Positions 37,801-50,103 of a DNA stretch of 64,000 bases are shown here, piece after piece. The first letter of the stretch is position 1; each line of letters begins with the position of its first letter. The stretch covers positions 62,001 to 126,000 of the forward strand of contig CAJNOL010000019.1 of NCBI GenBank assembly GCA_905250125.1, given 5' to 3'. The notes beneath the pieces are model-generated. The model was not told where the DNA came from, did no database searches, and was given only the letters and a program-made list of their open reading frames with translations. Made by a program: the position numbers and the translations under genes. The DNA is from Rotaria sordida. Taxonomy: Eukaryota; Rotifera; Eurotatoria; Philodinida; Philodinidae.

Positions 37801-38868
37801 TTAATTCGAAACGTCAGGGCATTCTCATGGTACAAAGCTTCAACAATCATAATTTGACAGACATGATTACAAGGGATTTTAAATTAGTTTCTGTTTTAAT
37901 GACCTTAATACAACAAACTAATCGTCGAATCTAATCTCGTACTGTTAGAAAAAAATCATCCTACTCAAATTCATATTAGGTTTTTAAAATCTTAATTATA
38001 TTTAACCTAGGATTAGATAATTCATATTTAATTGTTTACAAATTCCATAATTATGTAATCAATTCAATATTTTATTCAATTAAAACAACGAAATTATATT
38101 CATTTTATATTTAAGAGAAAATAAAATAGATAATGAAGAGAATTTAATAAAATGATTATATGTATTTAAAAAAAAAGAGTTAAATAACAAGAAAAGCTTT
38201 AACAGAGATTTTTCTTATTGTAATATAAAAAATAATTTATATATGTTCAAGTAAATATCCTGACTTCAACATATACAACATAATATTTATCGAGTATTTT
38301 CATACGTCAATTGCCGAATAAACAAAGTCAAATATTATTTTTCATTATATGTACTCGAAGAAATTTCTTTCATTTAATTAAATCTTTACATTTAACTGAA
38401 ATGATTCAGATGACAACTAGTTGAGTGAACCAATCAATCCATCCGATATGTTCGATAAATTATTCATTGTATAAAATAGAATAATCTAAACTTGTCTAAA
38501 ACTTCATGTCAAACAAAAATATGTATCGTTCTTTATTTTATCTTCATCATTACAACTTGATATTCTACTGAAAATACATTTATCAATGATGATTATTTTT
38601 TTTATGCAATATATATTTCAAATTTATTAAAGCTTAAATAGATCTCAAATCACATATACCTTAATTTATATTAACTCGTTCGCTTTCTGCTCAACAACTT
38701 GCAAGAAATGAGTTTGTATCATATTGATAAAAACAAAAACGGAATAAAATAAAGTAAAACACTATTATACACAGAAAGAGAGAGAGAAAGATAGAATGTG
38801 CTAATACAGTTTTATGGAACGAATGAATGACATTGAAGATATCACATTAGTTTCATTATGATTTTTAT
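34808..38868. other. gene-poor intergenic region
   Basis: About 4 kb between the carboxypeptidase start and the TRPM2 stop. A small purine-rich AGAGAG tract lies near 38,780. No ORF here has convincing coding character. A less AT-rich patch around 37,000-37,230 includes the palindromic word GTGATCACCGG and may be repeat debris. Confidence 0.4.
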
Positions 38869-41800
38869 TCACTCAAAATACGCATCATGAATTCGAGCTA
38901 TTTCACGTAAAACTGATGTTTGAATAAGAAAACCTCGAGAGTTATTCGTCACATCTTTCCATACTGCCACACCCTAAATAAATAAATTTTAAAAATAATC
39001 ATTTTTTCTTTTCAGATTAAAAACAATAAACATACGTCTGTACGCAAATTAGGAAATGACATCTCTGAACCATAATGAAAATTCCATATTTCTGCTTCTG
39101 CCCAAGCATTATCTGTATTGCGTAGATCATCAACATATCCTAAAATAATAATAATAATAATAATAAATTAACTAAAAAAAAATTAAAAAGAGAAATTCTT
39201 CGAATAACCTCGATAAATCATATGAGATTCAAATCCGGTTGGTTCACCAGCACCGACCGCTGCACGAGCAAATGATTCAAAATGCTAAAAATAAATTAAT
39301 TTTAATTAAATATCAAAGAAATCAAATTAGAAAATTTTACTTCAATCATATCCTTTTCTTGTAATGATAAACTAATTTCAGAATCAAGATCATTAAAAGC
39401 AAGTTTATTGAAACTACGACATACAGCACCATATTGAGATTCAACACCTAAAATTTTTCCCTAAAAATCAAAAGAAAAATAATTTATTCGAAAATGAAAA
39501 ACTAGAAAAATAAAATATACTCCAGGTAATTTCCAATCATTCGTCAATTTATTTTTAAATACTAAAGCTTCTAAAATTCTTTGTCCATCAACAATAGCAA
39601 ATTGACCACGATGTGTTTTCCATCGTGTTATTACGGCTATAATAGATTTATTTGGTCCCCATCGAATTAATGCACCACGACCACGTACACCTGTACGACC
39701 CATTGGATTCCTATATTAATAGAATATATTCATATTTAAATATATAGAATTTCATATATATATATATATATATTCATATACATAGGTATTTGTAATTGAG
39801 TATCTACTCGATAGACTGAAGGTGTGTCATCATCTTCAGAAATTGATATCCAAGTTGTTCGATCAAGAACGATCTGAAAATATAAATTCGATGATTTGAT
39901 TTAAAAAAATAAATAGAAGCAAAAACCTTTTTTCCATCTGGTAGTTCTAATTCAACAACTTGATTCCATTTAAAATCTTTAAATGGAATATTAATATCAA
40001 TTGGTACTGTTGTCACTGGTGCTTCAATAGCTCCAAATAAATCCGGTTGAATAAGAGGAGCTGGTAACACAGGAGATGGCTCAGCAGCCATCTGTAATTC
40101 ATCATCTTCAACATTTTCATCAGAACTTGATTCTAATCTAAAATAATTTTCATATTTATTTATTTTGATTAAGTAAAACAAAACTTACAAATCTGGTTCA
40201 ATAAATGGTCGTTCACCATCTTTAAAACATTCATGTTCTTTTGGTAATGAAATTATTGTTGGATCATATAAATCAAATTGTACCTAAAAATTTTATTTTT
40301 CTATTAGATTTATCTCAAATCAAAAGAAAAATTCAAAAGTAAGAAATAATAAAAAAAAGTAACCTTCCAAGGAATATGTCTTTCTGTAACTGGAAATCGT
40401 GCTTGATTTGTATAAATATATGGTGATTCTCTTGATAAAATATGAACAAATTTTTCACATTCAGGTAATGATTTATCTCCTTGTTGAATTGCCGAACGAA
40501 TTTTTTCGAGTAATATATGTGAATCAACCATTAATTTTTCTAATGTAACAACACGATCATTGATTAATCGTAATGATTTTCGTTGTCCATCGATATCTTT
40601 TTGTATATTTGTTACACTAAAATTAATTGTATTAAATTTGAATAAAATAAAGATAAAAAAATCATCAAATTTCACTTTACCCATTTGATAAATTATCAAG
40701 TTTTTCTTGTACTTTATCAGCTTCTTGTGTTTTAGCATAAAATTCTTTAGCTTTATATTTCCAATATAAATTAGCTTCACTATCTTCCCAACTATGAGCA
40801 TTTATACTCTAGAATAAATCAAATTCACTTATCAAATATAAAAGAATATTTATTTTACATACATCTTTAATTTGTTTATTTTCTGCAACTTTTTGACATG
40901 GTACACAGCTAAGTAAACGGCTTAATGCTGACCGATCTTGAACAACTTCAACTGATCGATCTTTGTAATCATCCGTCAAATCATCGTGACGAGCCACTGC
41001 TGAAATAAATCGAGTAATAAAATTTTGTTTATGAGTATGATATTTATTATTAGAATAAAAATATCCATACCACTTGTTGATGACTGTGTACGACTTCGAA
41101 TTGCACGAGCATCTTTTTTATCAGAATATTTTTTTAATTTTAGAATACATTGACGACCGCAACCTTGTATTAACATAACTATTATAAAAAGAAAAAAAAA
41201 TAGTTTTATGTGATTAGAAATTTTGAGAAAAAGAATTTTTAACATGTCTATTTTCTAGAGACCTCGAGTTTTCAGAAAAATCGTATTGTTTTATTTCCGA
41301 TTTGAAACTTTGTGCATATAGAGAACTCAACTAGACTAGCTGATATAAAAGAATTTAGAAGTTTTGAAATGAGTCTCTTCGAGATATAAAGCTTTCAAAA
41401 AATGAAGAGACTATACACTATCCATGGAAAAAAAAAATCTATATATTGGACGTTTCATATCTCGAGAAGACTTAGTTTAAAATTTCTAAATATTTTTATG
41501 GAACCTAATCTAGTTGAGTTCTCTACATGCGCAAAGTTTCAAATCAAAATTCGAAAATACGATTTTTCTGAAAATTTGAGCCCTCTAGAAAATAGACATA
41601 TTAAAAATTTGATAGCTGCTTACTCAAATTTCAATAGAAACTTAAATCCTTTTAGCATTTTTGTTAGAATACTATGAAGTTTCTATAGACAAAAAGATCA
41701 TTGAAATCAGAAGAGGATATCTAAGAATGTTCTTTCGTGAGCCTTCGATAGAACAAAATAAGAAACATGACAAATTTTCAAACTAATAATACCACAATAT

Positions 41801-44800
41801 ATATATATCATCATTCATATATTTTTGGCTAAAGAACTTACAATGGAACATTCCCAGGTGTTCGAGAGCTTTTCAATCGAGACTTAATACATCTTGTAGA
41901 CCTTCGTAAATTATGTCTACCGTGAAAAGAGTTCGTACCCATGCCTTGTTACTGTGAAGATCGAACATTTTTAGTGAATTTTCGTTATAGGATCTAATAT
42001 TTGCAAGAAGACCATATTGACCTGAAACTTTGGCCACATACAGATGTCCTTGAGACTAAGGTGTACAGAAAATTTTGGAACTTTTGAGTTACCTCTCTCT
42101 AAGATATGGAACTCGCAAAAATACATGTTGTATGTATTATCTATCGAAAACTGCCTACATCTGAAAAGCTTCATATCTCAGAGAAACGAAGCTCAAAAAT
42201 TCTGAAATTTTTTATACAAACTAGTCTCAATGACATCTTTAAGTGACCAAAGTTTCAGGTCAATATGGTCTTCCTGCAAATATTAGATCCTATAATGAAA
42301 ATTTACTAAAAATGTTCGATATTCACAGTAACAAGCCATGGGTACGAACTCTTTTCACGGTAGACATAATTGACCAAGGTCTACAAGATGTACTAAGTCC
42401 CGATTGAAAAGCTCTCGGATACCTGGAAATGTTCTCTTATTAATGTAAAACTAAAAATTTTATTATTATGTCCTCCAATGAAAATTTTGTTTCCTTTTCC
42501 TTCATAACTTATTTAAAATTGTATTACCAATATAAGAAATAACAACAAAAGGTGGTGGTAAACGTGGTCGTTTAGCATATTCCATGACAATTTCATATCG
42601 ATTATACATCCATATTTGTTGAGATTGACTTTGTACTCTTGCTCCGGTTAAACTGATTTAATAAAAACAAAAAACGAAAGATAATTTTTAATTATCTGAA
42701 TTAAATCAATTTCATCTAAATTAATATACCCAAACATAGCTGTTAAAAGTGACGTAAGAAAACGTTTAGCTAAAAAGAAATATTGTATAAGTAAAAACCA
42801 AGCTATCCATGATGTTTGATTGCATTTTGGTGATGGTATTCCATATCGCTTATATGCATAAGCATTATCATCTTGAACACAAAAAAAAAAAACCTTTTCA
42901 TTATTTAAAAAACAACACAAATTATTCTTACAATTAAATGAAAGACCATGAGATAATCGTAGACAAGCATAGTCTCTGTCTGTTTGACTTGTCGCATTTA
43001 TTGAACATGGATACTCTTGCTTTTTAAAATCAGCCATTTCACTACTGAATAATGCCATTAAACCACGAAATACAAAAGCTCTTGTAAATAAATCTACATT
43101 AAGTGGATGATGTGGATAAAGTACAGCAGTTATTGCAACACCAGATGATATCATAAATATCACAAATAATTGTAAGAATGTAACAAAATCATCCATTATC
43201 TGTAATTATTAAATTTTTTTCAGAAAAAAAAAAGACAAAAGAGTTAATAAATAAATTACCATACATCGAAGTCGAATCATCATCGGACCAAGTTTTGGAC
43301 TTATTGGTAAAAAAATAAATAATATTCGGTAAAAATAATAAATTAATCCGAAACCTAAGATTGCTTTTGCTGGTAAAATTTGACAAGCTATTTAAAAAAG
43401 AACAAGAAAAAACCAATCATTTCAATTATTCTTTTTTCTGCTCTTTTACTTACTTCCAAAATTCCATAAACCAATAATTCTAACACTAAGATAAAGTGCT
43501 AGAAATATAGTTTGTACAATAACTTCTAATATGGCTCGTTGCAAAGGTAAACTACTTTGAGACTAAAATTTCGAATGATTAAATCCTTTTAGTTTAGATT
43601 TGTTTTTTTCCTTAAATAATCTTACGCAATATTTTTCATAAACAACACGTGTATTTTCAAAAGCAATCGATGCTGCCCAAAACCAAACAAAACAATCAAG
43701 GAATAAATTTCCACATGATGGCCACATAACAGCCAATGTAAAAAGAGATAAAAATATAAGGTAAGTAACAAAATTTGTATAAAATTTTGTTATTGGTGCT
43801 GACCATAAAACTTCAATTTCTTCAAAATGACTCATTTTTTTTTCATCAGACTTTGCTGCTGCTGATGTAGATTTTTGTGTTTTTGGAGCATCACCACCAA
43901 GACGACGTCTCATTTTTTGGTAAAAACCAGCCTAAATATGTACATATGTCGTATCGAAATTATATTGATTGACAAAATTATAATTTCATCATATCACTAT
44001 GTCGAACTTAGTTTAGATCAACTAAATACATAATAATTATCTATTATCTCATGATATTATTATTAAAATACATCTATTTATAGTTAGTTTTTGTGAAATG
44101 CAAGCTGAATGAAATGTTAGAGTAGAAAATGTGAACCTATTGTCTCCATAGACGTGACAGACGCTTTGTCCATCATATATTATGAGAGATTCAGCCACAG
44201 AACTAGTCTTTTGTGGAATCATTATGAAAGAAGATTGAATTTACGATACCTATTTTTAACTCACTGTCATATATTTCGAATAAAATCTTTCATCATCAAC
44301 ATAACAGTAAGTTGGAAATTCCAAACTAAAGTATATGCTCAAGAGTTCCTTGATTTACTATATATGTAGATTAATTCTACAGGAGTTGTGCTAACAGTTC
44401 TTCATTCTAAAATCGTATCTATCAATTTTTATGAATATAAAAAGAAAGTATTTCGGAACATCAGAAAAGTTGCATTTTGTTATTAGTTTATATGGTCGTA
44501 TTCTACGGATAATAAAATAGATTTGTAGAAAATTATGCTCGCATAGTTAGAAGTTTACAAAACTCGTTCTATTTCGAGAATTTTGGTATTCATTTATGAC
44601 ATAAAATGACAAGATCAATAACGAAGGTGATGTGGGCATTTAGTTGTGGGTAAAAGCGAAGAGTAAAATAAGGTGAAAGAGCTGGATGAGAATGCCAAAT
44701 GACACTTCCGCACTTATGACTTTGTACTATTCTAATCAAAATACGTTATATACTACTAAAGATGAATTCAATAATTTGAATAAATCTCAAAAAAAATCCC

Positions 44801-47800
44801 GATAGTACCTCGCCTATTATATATCGAGTTTACAAGTCACTCTTACTTCATTATCTAAGATTATTCTTATAACGTCTGTTTGATTTGTTAGTTTTTCACT
44901 TAAGTTTTACTGATGTAATCTACATCAAACTACTACACAACTAACACTGGAACGCACTAAATTTTAAGAACTCCAATCAATTAAAGTCTTTGTTTGACAT
45001 AATATGAATCAAATTTTCATAAACATTTGTTCATATATGAATTTGTTCTCTCTTCCCTAGAAATATGAAATTTAAGTGTTTCCTCAAAAACGTTTTTCTC
45101 TAAGTATACTTCACTACAGAAATGTTATTAGTCGTCGATGAAGGTGATGAAAATTTTAACATTTGTATAAGAATTTCGATACACTATATAAATCTATTAA
45201 TCTGATGGAATGAGAAACAAATTTTTGAGCCTACAATGCCTGAACCTAGAGTAAACTTCAGCCTATCCATGCTTCGTGGCTCAGCCGCCTATGACTCTGA
45301 TTATAATCTCCCGAAATAATTGAAAATTATTGGATATTTAGTAATTGATCTAATATAACTTTGACACACTGATATGACGAAGTAATAAGTTTGTTCATCG
45401 ATATAATATGGGTATGATATATAGAATATAATGATAAATGTATTAATAAAATACGTACTCCCTGTCGAATGTTGACATCACTAACATATTCAGCTAATTG
45501 TTTTCCTTCTAAATTCAATTTAATTTTTGATATAAAAATAAAAAAAGTTCTATAAAAATAACTAACCATGAAGTTGCGCTTCTGCACTTAAACCTTGTGT
45601 TGCTGCTTCTAAAGGTGTTTTTCCTGGTTCTGTACCTTTTTTTTCATCAGGCGGTAAATCACTTAATTTTTTCGGTGCTGGAGGTGCTTGACCAATTGGA
45701 GAAAAATTTATCCAAAACCACATTGGAAATATTAAGGTAGCACAGGATACAATCTATTCAATAAAGAATAATATTTATATTATATTGATCTAATATTTTA
45801 CTCACTTTAATAGAATCGGGACATTTATATAATCCAAATGGAAGTTCACGTGGTGTAATTTCTCCATAAAATTGTCTTGTAACCCATTTTTGACAAGCAG
45901 CATGTGCCATAAATTCTTTATTGTCTGCATTATAAGCTAATTCAACAGTTGCCATGTTACTCCAATCCTTAATTAAAATATATTTTATCTCTTATCAAAT
46001 AATTTTCTTTTTTTCGCAAATTTTTACCGGATGTTTTTCATCAAGCATTTCAAATGTTCTTAAACTATCTTCATTGAACGCTTTATCAAGAACACCCACA
46101 GCACAATCAGAAAATTCTCTAAAATATTAAGAAAAGAGAAAATTTCATTTCAGACGAATAATAAACGAAAAATTTACTTTGCTTGTTTTTCTATTAATAA
46201 TCTTTGATAAGATTCATGACAATATGGTGCTAATTTTTTAAACATCATACAGCAAATTAATGCTAATGCAATTGGTTCAGCTGAACGTTTCCAAAGAATT
46301 TTTGCTAATTGATGTCGATTCATTAATATAGCATAAATAATTAAATGTCGAAGAGCCTATTTCAAATAAAAAAAAAACCAAATTCTTTAAAAACATTAAA
46401 CAAAAAAAAAATTATACTTTTTTTTCTGCTCGTATTCTTTGTCGTTGAACACCCTTATCTGATTTATCACCAAAATAAATCCCCATAGCATTACAATCCA
46501 TTTCATGTTTACTAAAAAAATGACTAATACCGGTTAAACGTTTAACAATTATATTAAGACCATGCTCGACAAAATCTTTTGGCACTTCTTCATCATCCTA
46601 TTTAACAAAAAAATAAATATCAAAAAAAGAACTCTTTTTCGTACTTACTCCTGTTAAACCAAGAATTCCTTCAAGCGATGTTGTTGTTAAAAAATCTTTA
46701 TCTTTTGCTTGATTAAATAACTCAATTAATTTGTCTGATTTTAAATATCGATGTAAAACAAAATCTCGATCAAGAAATAAATCAACAAATGGTTCAAGTT
46801 TTTTTCCAAGTACAGCTTTATCAAATAATTCCGTTTGAATAGAATATCTCATATCATCATTACGTTGAAAAATTTCTGATAAAGCTAAATCTGGTAAATT
46901 CCAATCAAGTGTTAATAAAAGATTTCGTTTTAATTGACTATTAACTTTACTACTAGCTACCGTTTGTTGTGCTAAATTAAAAATAAAAATAAAAATAAAA
47001 ATAAAAATAAAAAATATGTTCATACATTGTAAAAGTGCTGAAAGAACAAATTTATGATACTCGTTTAACGATGCTGTTGCACTATTAACATCAACAAATA
47101 TTAAAAATTTTCTTTTTCCTTGATCTGCTTTTTTAACAATTGATAAAATATAATTACGAATTTCATTTCGTTTAACATTATTATCTTTTAATCCAGGATA
47201 TTCATCAAGTAAACGTCGAGCTAATTCAACTTTTAAATAACCATCTTCATATTCTTTTTCATTTCTAAACAAGATTTATAAAATAAATTTTATTTATTTA
47301 TTTTTCTTACTTAGCATTAATTTCTTCATAAGCAAATGAAATAAGATCAGCAGCTGATCCAGTTCCTTTAAGAATGACAGTAGGAATTTCTTGTTCAATT
47401 TTTCGATGTACAAGTTCAATAGTTCCTGGTGTACCACGAACTAATGTACAAACCATTGGATAACCATCTTCACTCCATGGATTAAGTTTACTTGATGCTA
47501 CTGGTAGAGAATTTAAATGAAATTAATGAAATTTTTTTTTTCTATATAAATTTTATTTATACCAGTTGTTGCTGGTGGTGGTCCAACGAGAGATGTGGAT
47601 TGTTGTTGTTGTAGTTGTGCTGCTTCTTGATGTATAAAAGCTTCAAAACGATCACGAAATTTATTTGTAACACTGTTAGCTGAATCAGATAATTTTTCCA
47701 ACAGTTTTCTACTATCAGTCTCAGTTTTTACAGGTTTTTTTTCTGAATTATCTATTGGATTAGGGTCAATCGGTTGTTCACGAATTATAATAAAATGTGT

Positions 47801-50103
47801 ATGATCACTGTTTAATGATAATTGTTCACGTTTACGTATCGGTACTTTTACATCCTATGGAAAGTAAAATAAAACTAAAATAGAACTATCAAATGAAATT
47901 TTCTTAAACCTTTTTTGGTTTCTCAGTTGCTGGTGTGAAATCGATAAAACCTTTGATTTCATCATCACAAACAATTCCAATTATAGTTAATACTTTACGT
48001 TTCTTCGGATCGCGACCCATTTGTATCGCCCATGCATCATCAGCTTTTCTTAGTGACTATATTTGAACAATAAAAAAAAAACAAAACAAAACAAAAAAGT
48101 AAATTTTGAAAAACTTTGCAAAGAAATTTCTTACAATTTCTTCTCGAAAAGCAGATCCAATTAGTTGCGGCATACCGGCATCAAAACCATTCGTTGTAAA
48201 CCATATTTCAGAGGCATTTACAGCCTAAATTAATCAATATTTTAAGTTTTATTTTGTTCGAAATATATTCAACTGTTTTCGAAAAAAGAAAAAAGAAACT
48301 TGCACAAAAGCTTCATTTTTTCGATGGTCGTTTATTGTTAAGTAGACAAAAAAAATGACCTAATGGAAACTTGATTGGTTTTGTTTTCCATATTTAAAAA
48401 TTAAGTTATATTCTTAACTCTGAAATAATTGTTATTTAGTTATATTACATTATTGAAACAATGCTTTGAAATCATGTAACATTAAGATGTGTGAAACAAA
48501 GATTCTCATAGAAATTGTCTACTCATAATATCAACAAATTAAAATCGATAAATTTAGTTCAATACTGAAGGAGAGTCACTTGATAATGCGACTTCATTAT
48601 CAAAGAAAGACAAAAAGTTGACAATCAATATATTTTTTGTAATAACTAGATATTATTTAAAGAAATAAATGAAAACATATAGATAGTAAAAAGAGATGTA
48701 ACATTCTTAAACTATCTATTCCTTTTTTTTTTAATGAAATTCCGCGAAAACTACGATTTATAACATGACTACAACCTCAAATATACCAGTAATATTGATA
48801 AACAATTTATCAATGATAATACACCTCTATTAAATGCATTCTATATCGGAATTTTATAGATGCAATATGGGAGAAATCTTTCGAAGAAATGGAACACGGT
48901 AGTTTTCCGGTAGACCACGTGAAAATTAGTTTCTAAGAGTACTATTTTGAAGAGAACAAAATCCTGAATAAAATGAAGGACTGCTGCATTTTCCACGACC
49001 TTCCCATCAAAAATTATAAGCATTACAAAAAATGAAATTAGCTAAAACAACACATGTGTCATTTTTGTGATGTTTATAACTTTTTAAGAGAAGGTCATAG
49101 GAAATATGGCAGTCCTTCATTTTAATCAGAATTTTATGTTCTTTAAGATAGTACTCTTAAAAATTAATTTTCACACGTTCTACCTAAAACAAAAATACCG
49201 TATTTAGTTTTTCAGAAACCTTTCTCTCGTATTGCATCTATGAAATATCGGTATGGACTGCATTTAATAGAGAACTTCATTGGTTATTCAAAGTGCTATT
49301 TGAATTTGAGTTAAATACATGACATCATAGAAAAAAAAAGTCAAAAATACGTTGTTCTAAAATTTTTGACAAATATTGTGGTGTTGTAAAACATTTGCAC
49401 GTTGTCTACGAAAGACTGCTGTTTTTTTTTTGCTAATCCTTCGAAAAGTAATTTTAAATTTACTCTTAATGGTTTATTATTTGAGAGATAAAACAATTCA
49501 AATCGGCATGTATAGAAAGAAATACTCGTAAAGTGAAGTGTGTAATCTTTTTTTTGCAAGTAATTTAATATATGTATATGAGTGATACACCTACATTTCT
49601 AATGCCATTTTTTAATGTTTCAATCATTTTAAGATTTTTAAATGGTTTATAACGTGTAATAGCACTAAGAATAGGTATAACCATATTTGGTGGTTTTAAT
49701 TTCCATTCTTTGATCATGAATTGACGTAGAACATATAAATCAATATTATCATTAACATAAAGAAATGGTCGAGTCTAGAAAAATCAAATCAAATGTATTA
49801 ATGTATTAAATAACTATAAAATATTTTTAAAAAGTTCAAAAAGAAAATGTTCAATGTATATATATATATATATATATGTATATTTTATCTATAAATGAAA
49901 TTTACCTCGATAGAATAATCGCCAAGAGAATCTTCAAATTTAAATGTTCCCCAAACAGCTCCATATTCTTGTTCAAGAAGATTACTCAACTCATCTTTAG
50001 TTAATGTTGATAGTCGACGAGTAAGTGTGGGAGGTGGTGGTGACTCTTTCTGAACATCATCATTTGTATTATTCAAAGTATCTCGCGTCGTTGACGCAAG
50101 CAT
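38869..50103 (-). CDS. TRPM2: TRPM2-like cation channel with C-terminal NUDT9-H domain
   Basis: Thirty-two exons, highest coordinates first: 50103-49906, 49774-49595, 48224-48135, 48056-47910, 47854-47563, 47500-47311, 47264-47026, 46971-46649, 46597-46418, 46356-46178, 46118-46028, 45967-45806, 45753-45567, 45508-45459, 43931-43626, 43562-43454, 43387-43260, 43199-42932, 42871-42730, 42652-42528, 41178-41071, 40999-40863, 40808-40681, 40616-40364, 40283-40189, 40137-39927, 39873-39782, 39710-39521, 39460-39341, 39284-39209, 39139-39036, 38973-38869. The joined protein is about 1,734 residues (human TRPM2 about 1,503). Residues 1-760 are TRPM homology regions (TRPFLYVND, LDWNLPDLALSEIF, ALRHLIIYAI). 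The six-span channel is about 837-1,195 (LWSAPITKFYTNF opens S1) with a TRP box (QQIWMYNRYEIVMEY). A coiled coil lies at 1,280-1,400. The ADP-ribose-binding NUDT9-H domain is about 1,450-1,734 (NPMGRTGVRGRG, YRGYVDDLRNTDNAWAE). The Nudix box is degenerate (see findings). Confidence 0.95.
39341..39460 (-). other. exon 29 of TRPM2: degenerate Nudix box
   Basis: Encodes GKILGVE, then SQYGAVC, then RSFNKLAFN. In the Nudix consensus GX5EX7REUXEEXGU the first Glu is kept, but the three catalytic Glu of REUXEE read Ser, Lys and Leu here. The ADP-ribose-binding surroundings (LPGG before, YVDDLRNTDNAW after) are intact. Confidence 0.85.
41236..41613. mobile_element. foldback element in TRPM2 intron 20, unit 1
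   Basis: Arms of about 170 bp: ATGTCTATTTTCTAGAGACC and AGTTTTCAGAAAAATCGTAT (from about 41,245) face ATACGATTTTTCTGAAAATT and CCCTCTAGAAAATAGACATA (to about 41,600). TTGAAACTTTGTGCATATAGAGAACTCAACTAG and its near complement form the inner arms. No coding content. Confidence 0.7.
41845..42440. mobile_element. foldback element in TRPM2 intron 20, unit 2
   Basis: A longer hairpin directly beside the previous one. GGAACATTCCCAGGTGTTCG near 41,850 faces CGGATACCTGGAAATGTTC near 42,417. ACCGTGAAAAGAGTTCGTAC near 41,920 faces GTACGAACTCTTTTCACGGT near 42,342 (exact). AGACCATATTGACCTGAAAC near 42,008 faces GTTTCAGGTCAATATGGTCT (exact). Together with unit 1 it makes up most of the 1,349-bp intron. 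The high arm identity suggests a recent insertion, or arm conversion. Confidence 0.75.
43932..45458. other. TRPM2 intron 14, 1.5 kb
   Basis: The largest intron of the TRPM2 gene. It lies between the pre-S1 linker and the exon that opens the channel domain. I find no hairpin or ORF with coding character. A short tRNA-like half (GTGGCTCAGCCG) near 45,279 is not followed by a B box. Confidence 0.5.
46972..47012. repeat. AAAAAT microsatellite in TRPM2 intron 7
   Basis: About six tandem copies of a hexanucleotide AAAAAT-type unit next to the splice acceptor of exon 8. The intron is only 54 bp, so the repeat makes up most of it and copy-number change would alter intron length and the pyrimidine tract. 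Confidence 0.8.
48818..49373. mobile_element. foldback element, copy 2, in TRPM2 intron 2
   Basis: An inverted repeat related to the element at 21.1-21.8 kb. GCATTCTATATCGGAATTTTATAGATGCAATA (about 48,837) faces a near complement ending around 49,263. AAATGAAGGACTGCTGCATT faces GGCAGTCCTTCATTT. The right arm ends with AAAGTCAAAAATACGTTGTT, matching copy 1's AATCAAAAATACATTGTTGTT. The left outer part seems truncated compared with copy 1. Confidence 0.65.

Noticed and set aside
39740-39775. (TA)n run next to the TRPM2 exon 27 donor
   Set aside because: An ordinary dinucleotide microsatellite, as also seen near 18,270, 29,661 and 49,860; no sign of function.
45270-45310. tRNA-like half (GTGGCTCAGCCG followed by an anticodon-arm-like stretch)
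   Set aside because: No B box at the expected distance and no acceptor pairing.
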